A stretch of DNA of 64,000 nucleotides from Zobellia nedashkovskayae (lineage in GTDB: Bacteria; Bacteroidota; Bacteroidia; Flavobacteriales; Flavobacteriaceae): positions 2,232,001 through 2,296,000 of the forward strand of contig NZ_JADDXR010000002.1 of NCBI RefSeq assembly GCF_015330125.1, given 5' to 3'. The notes beneath the pieces were generated by a model that worked only from the letters and a program-made list of their open reading frames with translations, searched no databases and was not told the DNA's origin. Numbering within the stretch: the first letter of the stretch is position 1; each line of letters begins with the position of its first letter. The translations under genes and the position numbers were made by a program. Shown here in pieces: positions 28,248 to 37,627 of the stretch.

Positions 28248-28655
28248 AACCATAATGTTGAAGAGCAGGAAGCAGAATCGGTAACTGATTTGTTAACCAC
28301 GCGGTATGGTGCTTCTAGTGAAAATGTATCAACCTATGCTAAAATGAACCCTTTTTCAATGAATACGGAATATGGAGAGAATGAAATGCACTTAAAAAAT
28401 ATTGCAGTACGAACGTATCATGATGTTGATATAGCATGGCGTTTGCAAAACAGATTTCAAAGTGCAAAAAATCAAAATTTTATTGCAACCTCAGAGCTAA
28501 TCAAGAGATTGCTCATTTTGGGCAATGAACAAGCCGAGTTTATACAAACATTAGGAACGGGTTACCGGAGTGATGGGCAAAGGCATCCTCATTCATGGTC
28601 TATTATTGATGAAGCAGAGTGTATAGAGTGGGTTAAAAGCATACTTGGCAAATAA
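28248..28655 (+). pseudogene. C-terminal remnant of an alpha/beta-hydrolase-like gene
   Basis: The frame is open from 28248 (after a TAA at 28245) with no credible start; the first possible start is a TTG at 28290. It encodes VEEQEAESVTDLLTTRYGAS and later IAVRTYHDVDIAWRLQNRF, ending GQRHPHSWSIIDEAECIEWV. The HPHSW element near the end resembles the catalytic-His region of alpha/beta hydrolases. No G-x-S-x-G nucleophile elbow or N-terminal half is present upstream in any frame I read, so I call a 5'-truncated remnant. Family assignment is tentative. Confidence 0.55.
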
Positions 28656-28730
28656 AAGATTGAGATGAAACCAAAGGCCAAATCAAAACTCAAATTTTTA
28701 ATTCCAATAGGGAGTATGTTTATAAATGAC

Positions 28731-28844
28731 TTACTCTTTCTTTTTCTTATTCAATTTGTAAATAAGCCAGATAAAGCCAACAACAAAATGAAGAAGAATA
28801 ATGCCGGCAATAACATAAATCAAAGTATTTGAACTACCTCTCAT
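28731..28844 (-). CDS. 37-aa single-pass membrane protein
   Basis: ATG at 28842-28844, stop at 28731-28733. It has a polar N-terminus MRGSSNT, one hydrophobic helix (LIYVIAGIILLHFVVGFIWL) and a basic tail KLNKKKKE. The arrangement (short outside, basic inside) fits a real small membrane protein. Function unknown. Confidence 0.6.
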   Translation of the reverse strand: MRGSSNTLIYVIAGIILLHFVVGFIWLIYKLNKKKKE

Positions 28845-29015
28845 TTTACATTTATCTTAAAACATCCTCAAAACTAAGTATCATATTGAAACAGAAATAT
28901 GATATTAATCAATATCATTCAGTTATTCTGTATTTAATTGTACTTCTGTTATTGAAAAACCTTAGTCCAATTTTCAACAGTTAAAAAAAGAATTGCCAGT
29001 TTAAACTATTGGTGT

Positions 29016-32000
29016 TTAATACTTAACCGAAAGCTTATTGTTGTTTAAAGCTTTTTGCTTTGCTATTTCGGCTTTTGGTAGAATAAGTTTAAAAGTAGTT
29101 CCTTTTCCGTTGCCTCCTGATTCTGCCATTATGGTTCCGCCATGTGAAACCGCAATTTTTTTAATCATATATAGCCCTAACCCTGTTCCTGTTGTATTTT
29201 TGTGAAAACGTTCAAAAGGTGTAAATAGTTTTTTTAAGGCCCGCTCATCCATACCTGATCCGTTATCACGTATTAGAAAGCTATTTGTGTCTCCATTATC
29301 AATATATTCCACAGCTATTTTAGGGTTTCGTTGGTCTCCCATGTATTTGATGGCATTATCTAAGAAGTTGCCAAAAACTTGGGTTATTCTTTTGCGATCT
29401 CCAAATATTTCGGGTAGGTCGTGAGCAATTGTAAGCTCAATATTTTCTTTGTTAAGTTTCCCTTTGATAAGATCTCTAGACAAATTTAATATTTCATTGG
29501 TGTTTAATAGCTCATTGTTATTTTCAATTTTACCCAGTTTTGCAATTTTGGTGATGTCCGAAATCAATTCGTTCATGTTGTCACAGGAAATATCTATTAA
29601 ACTTAAGTACTCTTCTACAGTAGTAAAATCTTCTGTCTCAATTGCCATTGGTACAAGACCGGCAATCCCTTTAATATTGTTTAGTGGGCTTTTTAAATCA
29701 TGGGAAATTGCAAAGGTAAAGCGCTGAATTTCTTCGTTTTTGGATTCTAGATCATTTGCCGCTTCTATAAGCTTGTCTTTTTGAAGCCTTAATTCTTTAG
29801 TACGTTCCGCTACTTTTAGTACTAGTTTTCTTTGATTTTTTTTAATACTTCTTAATTTAAGATAATAGGCGAGATAAAGGACCAATAAAACTAGGGCTAC
29901 CATTAAAGACCGGAACCACCACGTTTCCCAATATGGAGGGGTAATGGTCATATGAAGATCTAATTCGTTATCTACCCAAACCCCGTCAGAATTAGTAGAT
30001 TTGATTCTTAACGTATATTTTCCAGGATTTAGATTGGTATATGTAGCACTTGGATTGTTGCCTACATAGTTCCAATCTTTTTCAAAACCGTCTAGGTAAA
30101 AAGCATAATTTACACTTTCCGGACGGCGAAAGGTAAGGGCCTTAAAATCAATGTTAATAACAGATTGATCATAGTTAAGAGTAAGAGAATCTACTTGGCT
30201 AATATCCTTTTTTAAAACCCCAAAATCATCATTGGGTAATACAGATTTGTTGAAAATTTTTAGATCGGAAATAAATAAATTAAGCTTGTCTTTTTGTTTT
30301 GCAACGGCACTGGCGGTAAATATGTTAAACCCGTTTACACCTCCAAATATATACTCACCTTTACTAGTGATTAAAGATGAATTTGGGTTAAATTGGTTGG
30401 CCTGCAGACCATCACCTACATCATAATCTATTGTTTTTCCAGTACTGGTATTGTACCTAATAATACCTTCTTCTGTACTTAACCATAAGCGTTTGTTCTT
30501 ATCGTCTATAATTTCCTTAATGGCATCATTTTTAAGTCCGTCTGACTTTTTAACGGATTGGAAGGAATCACTTTCAGGCATATATTTGTTAAGTCCGCCT
30601 TGAGTACCTGCCCAAATAACATTCTCACTATCCTGTATAATGGAGTTGACAAAATTATTGCTTAATGAATTTTTACTATGATAATGTGTACTTTTCCAAG
30701 TACCATCACTTTCTGTCAATTTAAGTAATCCAGAGTTTAGACTGCCAATCCAAATATTACCTTTGTTATCTTCAAATATTCTATTTAACGAATTAATTTC
30801 CGTACCGTCTAATTGGGAGGTAAGATCAATATTCTCATGACTATTTGTTTGTGGATTAAAAATTTGCACGCCTGCAAAATAATTTATGATCCAGATACGG
30901 CCTTTCCTATCTTTTAAGAGATCAACTACGGTATTTGATTTCAAAAATGAATTTTGAGTGTTTAGCTCTTCAAATTTCTTGCTATCCGTATTGAAAACGA
31001 CAATACCATTTGTCCATGTGCCAGCCCACAATTCATTCTTTTTTGTTTGCAGTAATGAAAGTACCACGTTGCTACCAAAATTTTTATCCTTTAATGAATA
31101 ATGCTCAAATGTGTCTAAAGTTCTGTTCCAGCAATTTAATCCGCCGCCATCGGTTCCTATCCATATCTTTCCCTTCGTATCCTCATTAAAACAATTCACT
31201 AATTTATTACTCAAAGATTTAGAATTGAATGGGTCAGAAGTAATGTGTTTGAATTTAAAAAATTCCGGGTCATAAAAATTGAGACCGCTTTTATAGGGAG
31301 CTACCCACATAACGCCATTACGGGTGCATAAAAGAGACCAAATGGAATTACCTGAAATGGAATTTGGCTTAGACACATTATATTCTATGTGTTGTATGGG
31401 TTCTAGAGTTTTGGTATAGATAAACAAGCCATTATTTTCAGTACCTATCCATAATTCTCCATTATTATTCTTTGTTAAGGAACGTATGCTAAAGCCTGGG
31501 CTTATATCTTTTTTCTTGGTAAGAAACCCTAAGGAGCTATCTATTTTCAATTCTACTAGGACCCCGCTAATCGTGCCCAATAAAAAGTTGTTTTTCTCTA
31601 GTGGTGTGGCAGTAACAATCTCATCTGTTTCCTGAAGCTTACTCAGGATTTCCATTTCCCTGTTTATCACTAAAATATTGTATGTGGAAATAACAAGCAT
31701 ACGCTCATCATCCAAAGGCATTACTTTAATAATTTTGTCAACTCTTCTATTCTTAAGTTTTACGTAATCATCAGGAAGCTTAAATTGTTTTAATTTTCCG
31801 GTTTCTGGCTGGTACCTAAATAACCCATCTTTTTCAGTGCCTAACCATAAATAGTCATTTAGTCTAATTACCCATTCAAACCTTTTAGATTCAATCTTCT
31901 TTGCTTCTTTCTTGAACGGATAAGGGATGACCAGATTTAAACTGCGGTCATATAAACTTAAGCCATGGTTTGTACTAATTAATAAGTTTTCATCATCCTC

Positions 32001-32279
32001 GTATAAAGAAACTATATACTCGTGAGTAAGGCCGGTTACACTATCTGTAGTTTTATTGAATATTTCAAAGTCTTTTCCATCATATCTGTTCAGGCCATTT
32101 CTAGTTCCAATCCAAATAAAACCGTAACTATCTTCCAAAAGAATGGTTGCCGTACTATGGGATATTCCCTTTTCAATATGTTGAAAAATAAGGGATTCTT
32201 TATGCTGAGATTGAACCGTATATAAGGAAAGGAGAAGAATATAAAAGGTAAGAATCTTAAAAAAATATTTTAATACCAT
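29016..32279 (-). CDS. Propeller/Y_Y_Y sensor histidine kinase
   Basis: 1087 aa from MVLKYFFKIL at 32279 (an upstream start at 32315 would add 12 basic residues before the signal-anchor). Two seven-bladed propellers (blade motifs such as LLEDSYGFIWIGTRNGLNRY, IWIGTDGGGLNCW), a Y_Y_Y domain (about 700-770, NPGKYTLRIKSTN), a membrane helix (WWFRSLMVALVLLVLYLAYY), a coiled coil, HisKA with His860 (FAISHDLKSPLNN) and HATPase_c with FGNFLDNAIKYM, RDNGSGMD and GTGLGLYMIKKI. No receiver or AraC domain follows, so it is a classical kinase, not a hybrid HTCS. No response regulator lies adjacent; its partner must be elsewhere. Confidence 0.93.
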   Translation of the reverse strand: MVLKYFFKILTFYILLLSLYTVQSQHKESLIFQHIEKGISHSTATILLEDSYGFIWIGTRNGLNRYDGKDFEIFNKTTDSVTGLTHEYIVSLYEDDENLLISTNHGLSLYDRSLNLVIPYPFKKEAKKIESKRFEWVIRLNDYLWLGTEKDGLFRYQPETGKLKQFKLPDDYVKLKNRRVDKIIKVMPLDDERMLVISTYNILVINREMEILSKLQETDEIVTATPLEKNNFLLGTISGVLVELKIDSSLGFLTKKKDISPGFSIRSLTKNNNGELWIGTENNGLFIYTKTLEPIQHIEYNVSKPNSISGNSIWSLLCTRNGVMWVAPYKSGLNFYDPEFFKFKHITSDPFNSKSLSNKLVNCFNEDTKGKIWIGTDGGGLNCWNRTLDTFEHYSLKDKNFGSNVVLSLLQTKKNELWAGTWTNGIVVFNTDSKKFEELNTQNSFLKSNTVVDLLKDRKGRIWIINYFAGVQIFNPQTNSHENIDLTSQLDGTEINSLNRIFEDNKGNIWIGSLNSGLLKLTESDGTWKSTHYHSKNSLSNNFVNSIIQDSENVIWAGTQGGLNKYMPESDSFQSVKKSDGLKNDAIKEIIDDKNKRLWLSTEEGIIRYNTSTGKTIDYDVGDGLQANQFNPNSSLITSKGEYIFGGVNGFNIFTASAVAKQKDKLNLFISDLKIFNKSVLPNDDFGVLKKDISQVDSLTLNYDQSVINIDFKALTFRRPESVNYAFYLDGFEKDWNYVGNNPSATYTNLNPGKYTLRIKSTNSDGVWVDNELDLHMTITPPYWETWWFRSLMVALVLLVLYLAYYLKLRSIKKNQRKLVLKVAERTKELRLQKDKLIEAANDLESKNEEIQRFTFAISHDLKSPLNNIKGIAGLVPMAIETEDFTTVEEYLSLIDISCDNMNELISDITKIAKLGKIENNNELLNTNEILNLSRDLIKGKLNKENIELTIAHDLPEIFGDRKRITQVFGNFLDNAIKYMGDQRNPKIAVEYIDNGDTNSFLIRDNGSGMDERALKKLFTPFERFHKNTTGTGLGLYMIKKIAVSHGGTIMAESGGNGKGTTFKLILPKAEIAKQKALNNNKLSVKY

Positions 32280-32855
32280 TTTTATCCTTTTGTAATATAC
32301 TTGTTTAGGGCGCATTTAAAGGTAAGAAATTACTTCCAAATAAAACTTAATATTAAGTTGTCCATTAAATTCACTAAAGGTCTTAGATTTTTTTATGATA
32401 TAAAAATTAATAGATTATTTGATACTTAAAATACGTACGTTGCTGGGCGTAATTACTTGTTACCAGGTATTTTAAAGCGGGGAAATGTTAATTTTTTTAA
32501 TTCAATTTAAAATGAGAAGATGTTTTAGGATAAATTCAGCTCCTGGTTCTTTGCGAAATGCAACCTGCGGTTAAAAATCTGTCAGAAACGGGAGAGGAGC
32601 TAGTTTATACTAGTGCCATGAATTTGTTAAAATAAAAGTACGCGAATTATACAGTTTATAATTAATATAGACTTGTGGTTTATTCAACTGGGTCTGTTTA
32701 TATTTATAATATTATTAAATCTTATAGATTTAACTTTGAATAAAAAAACCTTAGTATTCTCTCAGATGACTTTGAATAAGTATACTCAAAGTCTGTCAAA
32801 ACCATTCCAAAGGAGCTATAAATAAACGAACTTAGCAGAAGAATTATAATAGAGC
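32280..32855. other. Intergenic region with one candidate promoter box
   Basis: About 575 bp of AT-rich DNA between divergent genes. The only pattern I can point to is TAACTTTG at 32731-32738, a TAnnTTTG match on the plus strand 118 bp before the NAD(P)-binding gene. No ORF or RNA recognised. Confidence 0.4.
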
Positions 32856-33527
32856 ATGAATTCAGAATCTAACATGTTATACGTGGTAATGCTGGGCGCA
32901 AGCGGGGCTGTAGGTACAGAAACTTTGGGCACTCTTCTGCAAGGTAAGAACATTCAAAAAATTACTTTGCTTGGCAGAAGTCACATTTCTGATCTAGACA
33001 ATGCTATTGTAGAACAGCACAATATAGACATCACAGATGCTAGTTCTTACGAGAACTTTTTACAAGGACACACAACGGCTATTTGTACACTGGGGGTAGG
33101 CCAACCTTCAAAAATAAGCAAAGAAGAATTTATTAAAATTGATAAAACTGCAGTTCTAGATTTTGCAACGGCCTGTAAAAAAGCAGGAGTGAAACATTTT
33201 CAATTGTTAGCCTCTGTAGGTATTAGTCCAACTTCATCATCTTTTTACCTTCGTACAAAAGGAGAATTGGTAGAAGCGTTAAAAGCATTGCATTTTGACC
33301 GCCTCAGTATTTTTGAACCTTCCATGATTTTAACACCAACCAATCGTTACGGCATTGGGCAGGCGATTACCTTAAAAGTCTGGCCTTTACTAAAACCCAT
33401 ACTTTTGGGAGGGTTACGAAAATATAGAGGTGTACCCGTACATATTCTAGGGCAGGCAATGGCCAATAATATCTACAATAAAGGTGATGTATACGAAGTG
33501 CTTCAGTGGGATGATTTTTATAATTAA
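32856..33527 (+). CDS. NAD(P)-binding atypical SDR protein
   Basis: 223 aa. A Rossmann start VVMLGASGAVGTETLGTLLQ with a GxSGxxG-type glycine motif, LLGRS at the end of beta2, ICTLGVGQPSK, and KHFQLLASVGISPTSSSFYL, similar to HTATIP2-like/NmrA-like atypical short-chain dehydrogenases. The usual YxxxK is seen only as FYLRTKGELVEAL. Substrate unknown. It lies 24 bp upstream of a Crp-like regulator. Confidence 0.82.
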   Translation: MNSESNMLYVVMLGASGAVGTETLGTLLQGKNIQKITLLGRSHISDLDNAIVEQHNIDITDASSYENFLQGHTTAICTLGVGQPSKISKEEFIKIDKTAVLDFATACKKAGVKHFQLLASVGISPTSSSFYLRTKGELVEALKALHFDRLSIFEPSMILTPTNRYGIGQAITLKVWPLLKPILLGGLRKYRGVPVHILGQAMANNIYNKGDVYEVLQWDDFYN

Positions 33528-33551
33528 ACTATCGAAACACTAAAACACATA

Positions 33552-34106
33552 TTGAACCATATTCTTCCCATTGCTGAGGAAGATTGGAAAGTGATAAAAC
33601 CTCATTTGTCAATCGTAAAATTTGAAAAAGGAGAGCAGTTGCTATGTCCTCCGCAAATATGTAGTTTCATTGCATTTATTAAATCGGGTTCTGTACGGTC
33701 TTATCATATGGATGATCAACTAGTGGAAACCAATTTGCTATTAAGGTCTGCAAACGAATTTATCACGGATTACGAGAGTTTTATAAGCCAAGATCCTTCT
33801 ACATTGTGGATTCAGTCCATAGAGAGGGGAGAGGCCATTCTTTTGAACAGAACCGGACTCTACTACCTTTATGAAACCTCTTTTTATTGGAATAAATTTG
33901 GAAGAATCATAAGCGAGCAGATATTTATAAACAGTAAACGTAGAACAGAACAGTTATTATTTTTAAGCCCAACGGAACGATATATGCTCTTATTAAAGCA
34001 TAATCCTGATTATTTTCAAAAATATGCTTTAAAACATATTGCCAGTTATTTGGGTATAACGCCACAGTCACTAAGTAGGATTAGAAATCAATTGTCAAAA
34101 CATTAA
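33552..34106 (+). CDS. Crp/Fnr-family transcriptional regulator
   Basis: 184 aa. Begins at a TTG (33552); the frame upstream contains no ATG back to the stop of the previous gene, so TTG initiation is likely. An N-terminal cyclic-nucleotide-binding-like fold (KFEKGEQLLCPPQICSFIAF, IKSGSVRSY) is followed by a short winged-helix DNA-binding region (QKYALKHIASYLGITPQSLS, RIRNQL). No clear phosphate-binding cassette for cAMP. It probably controls the adjacent NAD(P)-binding and DUF3995 genes. Confidence 0.88.
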   Translation: MNHILPIAEEDWKVIKPHLSIVKFEKGEQLLCPPQICSFIAFIKSGSVRSYHMDDQLVETNLLLRSANEFITDYESFISQDPSTLWIQSIERGEAILLNRTGLYYLYETSFYWNKFGRIISEQIFINSKRRTEQLLFLSPTERYMLLLKHNPDYFQKYALKHIASYLGITPQSLSRIRNQLSKH

Positions 34107-34188
34107 TTACCTTGTGTTAAGTTGTGATTCCATCATATTGCTAGAAATTTGTTCGAATCGAATACCGAATATCTAAAACAGCAAATTT

Positions 34189-34617
34189 ATGATGGTCATG
34201 ATTTTATCTTTACTTCTATTCTTAGTTTTTATTGTACTTGGCGGTTTCCATTTCTATTGGCTTTTTGGCGGTACTTGGGCATTGGAGAATGCTATTCCAA
34301 CACGAGAAAATGAGAAAGCCATGATTTCAATTCCTAAAATTGCAACCTTATTAGTAGCGCTGATTTTAACTGTATTCGGGTTATTCTATTTTATGAAATC
34401 TGGCCTTATAAATGTTGAAGCTCCTTTTAGGGGTATAAATTTCGCGTACTGGTTTATTCCTACTATTTTTATTCTAAGGTCTGTAGGAGAATTTAAGTAT
34501 GTCGGCTTTTTTAAGAAAGTTAAAAATACCAAGTTTTCAAAGGCGGATTCGAAGCTGTTTTCTCCGTTATGCTTAGGGATAGGTGTAGTAGGAATATTGA
34601 TACAGTTTATGAATTGA
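34189..34617 (+). CDS. DUF3995 membrane protein
   Basis: 142 aa with four predicted membrane helices. The N-terminus FIVLGGFHFYWLFGGTWALE and the later TIFILRSVGEFKYVGFFKK are typical DUF3995 elements. No biochemical role is known. It follows the Crp-like gene by 82 bp and probably belongs to its regulon. Confidence 0.85.
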   Translation: MMVMILSLLLFLVFIVLGGFHFYWLFGGTWALENAIPTRENEKAMISIPKIATLLVALILTVFGLFYFMKSGLINVEAPFRGINFAYWFIPTIFILRSVGEFKYVGFFKKVKNTKFSKADSKLFSPLCLGIGVVGILIQFMN

Positions 34618-34679
34618 TATAATAAATAAAAAAATATAGTAGAATTATTATTTAGGATTTAAACAGTAAAAAAGACACA

Positions 34680-35651
34680 ATGATACTCCAAACCCAAATA
34701 CCTTTAGAAAAGGCTGAAAACCAAATCGATTATGGAAGTCGATCGGTTTTGATGGGTTCTTGTTTCTCGGAAAATATAGGGGAGAAGTTCAAGTATTATA
34801 AGTTTAGGTCTTTTCAGAACCCGTTTGGTATTTTGTTCCATCCGTTGGCTATTGAGAATTTAGTAACTCGTGCAATTTCAAAAAAGGCCTATACAGAGGA
34901 CGATGTGTTTTTTAACAATGAAAGATGGCAATGCTATGACGCTCATTCAGATTTAAGTTCCGTTTCTAAAGAAGAGTTACTGGTATCGCTTAATAATGGA
35001 ATTGAGAGTACTGGAGAACAGCTTGAAAAAGCAACTCATATATTCATAACGCTAGGTACGGCTTGGGTGTATCGCCATCTTGAAACCGATAATATGGTGG
35101 CCAATTGCCATAAGGTACCTCAAAAAGAGTTCGCTAAAGGGCTGTTAGGGGTAGATGAAATTGTAAGCAGCCTAAAAAATATAATGGTTGGTGTTGCCGC
35201 CATAAACCCTGGAGCACAATTAATTTTTACGGTTTCACCGGTACGGCATATCAAGGATGGTTTTGTCGAAAACCAACGTAGCAAAGCACATTTGATAACT
35301 GCAATACATGAGTTGATGGATAATTCTGAGTTCAATATGAACTATTTTCCGTCTTATGAGTTACAAATGGACGAGTTGCGGGATTATCGCTTTTATAAAG
35401 AAGATATGGTACATCCCAGTCAATTGGCTATAGATTATATATGGGAGAAGTTTATGTCCGTTTGGATTAATAAAGAAGCCCAGGAATCTATGATATTGGT
35501 TGATGCCATTCAAAAAGGGCTAAATCATAGACCATTTCATCCAGAATCAAAACAGCATTTAAAATTCTTAAAATCATTAGAGCTCAAAATAACGAACGTT
35601 CAAAAGCGTTTTCCTTTTATGGATTTCGACCACCAAAACCTAGAGTCTTAG
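34680..35651 (+). CDS. GSCFA-domain protein (SGNH-like)
   Basis: 323 aa. The family signature is present as LMGSCFSENIGEKF with NPFGILFHP after it, then TLGTAWVY, FTVSPVRHIKDGF and a late MVHPSQLAIDYIW that carries the D/H-type catalytic-like block. GSCFA proteins are SGNH-hydrolase relatives common in Bacteroidota; substrates unknown. No signal peptide. Confidence 0.92.
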   Translation: MILQTQIPLEKAENQIDYGSRSVLMGSCFSENIGEKFKYYKFRSFQNPFGILFHPLAIENLVTRAISKKAYTEDDVFFNNERWQCYDAHSDLSSVSKEELLVSLNNGIESTGEQLEKATHIFITLGTAWVYRHLETDNMVANCHKVPQKEFAKGLLGVDEIVSSLKNIMVGVAAINPGAQLIFTVSPVRHIKDGFVENQRSKAHLITAIHELMDNSEFNMNYFPSYELQMDELRDYRFYKEDMVHPSQLAIDYIWEKFMSVWINKEAQESMILVDAIQKGLNHRPFHPESKQHLKFLKSLELKITNVQKRFPFMDFDHQNLES

Positions 35652-35701
35652 ATTCCCTTTTTCTTTTTCGTCAATTTCAATATGTATTGTAACTTCATCT
35701 T

Positions 35702-36316
35702 ATGAAAAAAGTATTTGTAGGGGTTCTTATTACCTTGGCAGTAGTTTTAGTGTTCCGTTCGTGTGCTGATGACAAGGAGGAGAAATCTATCTTGGAAGAA
35801 AACAGCATGCTTATTCAAACGCAAATAGACAATGTAAGCAAGTTAATTGTTACAGAAGGTCATTTTGCAGAAGTGTACAACTACAAAGATTCTAAAATGC
35901 TTTTCGGGCCTTTTATATCTGCAGAAAAAAAAGCGCTAGTTGTTGTAAATGCAGATGTTACCATAGCTTATGATTTGAGTAAGATAGATTTTGAGGTAGA
36001 TGAGTCTAGTAAAACCTTACACATCAAAAGCATACCGGAACCGGAAGTGAAAATTAGTCCTGATTTTGAATATTATGATGTTAGCTCAGATTACCTGAAC
36101 ATGTTTGAGGCGAGCGATTATAATAAAATCAAGAAAAATGTAAATGCTTCACTGATGAAAAAGGTAGAAGCGTCTGCATTAAAAACCAATGCCGAAAATC
36201 GCTTGATAAGTGAGCTGCAGAAGTTTTACATTCTTACGAACTCATTGGGATGGACACTGGTCTACAATGATAAAACCGTAAATAAGGATTTACCCGAAGT
36301 GTTTTTTAAAGAATAG
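35702..36316 (+). CDS. DUF4230 protein, membrane-anchored
   Basis: 204 aa. N-terminal hydrophobic anchor (VFVGVLITLAVVLVFRSC). The DUF4230 core shows VSKLIVTEGHFAEVYNYKDS, KALVVVNADVTIAYDLSKID and LHIKSIPEPEVKISPDFEYY. Function unknown. It ends 17 bp from the stop of the convergent esterase gene. Confidence 0.9.
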   Translation: MKKVFVGVLITLAVVLVFRSCADDKEEKSILEENSMLIQTQIDNVSKLIVTEGHFAEVYNYKDSKMLFGPFISAEKKALVVVNADVTIAYDLSKIDFEVDESSKTLHIKSIPEPEVKISPDFEYYDVSSDYLNMFEASDYNKIKKNVNASLMKKVEASALKTNAENRLISELQKFYILTNSLGWTLVYNDKTVNKDLPEVFFKE

Positions 36317-36333
36317 AGCTGCTTCATGAAATC

Positions 36334-37590
36334 TTACTTTGCAAAAGTTTCGGCCCAAGCAATGTATTGATCCCAATCATAATCGGTAACATCGTGTTTT
36401 CCACTTCTCATATGATATGCTAGGGTCTGTTTAATAGGATGATTAACTTCTTGCACATCAGTTGAAGAAATTCCCTTTTTATCATATAACTCGTATACTT
36501 TTGTGGCATATTGTGCAGATAGGAATTCCCCTTTTGGATCCGCCCATTCATCCTCAACGGCACTTGCAACGTATAAAGGTCTTGGAGCAATAAGGGCTAA
36601 TAGTTCATGTTGGTCCACTGGTAACATTTCTTCCTTATTACTGTATTTTTTAAAACTCTCAGAAAACCAATGCGGAAACGAAGTGTTGATTTGACCAATG
36701 GTTTCTCCAAACTTACGTTTTGATAATGCAGCGCCACCACAACCTGAATCGTTACCAATAACACCCGCAAAACGAAGGTCTGTTGCGCCTGCCCAAAGTG
36801 CTGCTTTCCCCAATCTAGAATGTCCAAAAACGATAACATTAGATATATTTGTGTCATTCTCAAGATAATCCATGGCGCGGCTAAGACCATAGGCCCATGC
36901 GGCTATACTGCCCCATTCGTTGGTCTTTGGTTTGGTCTGGCCTTCTTCATAAAACAAACTGTGTAACCCATCCGAAAAATCATTTTTGTCCGGGTCTATT
37001 TCACCATAATAAACTGTTGCTATGCCATAACCTTTATCTAACATTTTATCTATAGCCCAACGGTTCATTCTAACGCCTCGCGAAGCTTCTGTTGCTTTGT
37101 TGTTTCTGATTTTTAAATCTTCATTATTCTCGTTCCATGCTTCTGTAATAATAACATTTGGGTCATCTGTCACGGTATGGTTTCCGTGAAAATTGTAGCC
37201 AAGAAATACAGGTGCATTCTCATTGCCTATAGGAAGATAAAGTAGGATGTTGAAATTTAAGGAGCGGTTGTTTTTCTTTATACCTACGGCAATTTGCTTG
37301 CGTTGTGCTTTTCCGCCTAGTGCGTTATTATCTTGTTCAATGACCTTAAACGAATACTCGTCCAATAGGGCAGGTACTTTGCCATAAATTTGCTTTTCAA
37401 AAAATTGATAGATTTCTAGCTTTCTTTTTTCTTCCCATTGTTGGCTGTCGGTAATAGCCTCTCCTCCAAAAGTAACAAGAGGGTCAGGTACTGAAAATTT
37501 AGGAACTTTGGTTTCATCATAATTGGCTTCCGGCTGCGCCGTAAGTGCTGATGTAATCAGTGTAAAAAGTAGTAGGAATAGTGGTTTCAC
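36334..37590 (-). CDS. CE15-like glucuronoyl esterase (exported)
   Basis: 418 aa from a GTG at 37590, chosen because it gives MKPLFLLLFTLITSALTAQ, a clean signal peptide; a TTG at 37611 is an alternative. The alpha/beta hydrolase motif GHSRLGKAALWAGA contains Ser258, the G-x-S-R-x-G-K type of CE15, and MRSGKHDVTDYDW supplies His399. Other landmarks are LGYNFHGNH, GYGIATVYYGEIDPD and LIAPRPLYVASA. CE15 enzymes cut ester links between lignin and glucuronoxylan, but marine bacterial homologues may act on algal uronates. No PUL partners are adjacent. It lies 37 bp downstream of the hydroxylase gene. Confidence 0.85.
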   Translation of the reverse strand: MKPLFLLLFTLITSALTAQPEANYDETKVPKFSVPDPLVTFGGEAITDSQQWEEKRKLEIYQFFEKQIYGKVPALLDEYSFKVIEQDNNALGGKAQRKQIAVGIKKNNRSLNFNILLYLPIGNENAPVFLGYNFHGNHTVTDDPNVIITEAWNENNEDLKIRNNKATEASRGVRMNRWAIDKMLDKGYGIATVYYGEIDPDKNDFSDGLHSLFYEEGQTKPKTNEWGSIAAWAYGLSRAMDYLENDTNISNVIVFGHSRLGKAALWAGATDLRFAGVIGNDSGCGGAALSKRKFGETIGQINTSFPHWFSESFKKYSNKEEMLPVDQHELLALIAPRPLYVASAVEDEWADPKGEFLSAQYATKVYELYDKKGISSTDVQEVNHPIKQTLAYHMRSGKHDVTDYDWDQYIAWAETFAK

Positions 37591-37627
37591 GGTTGTTTGG
37601 TTTGGTGTCAATAAAGAAAATGTTGGT

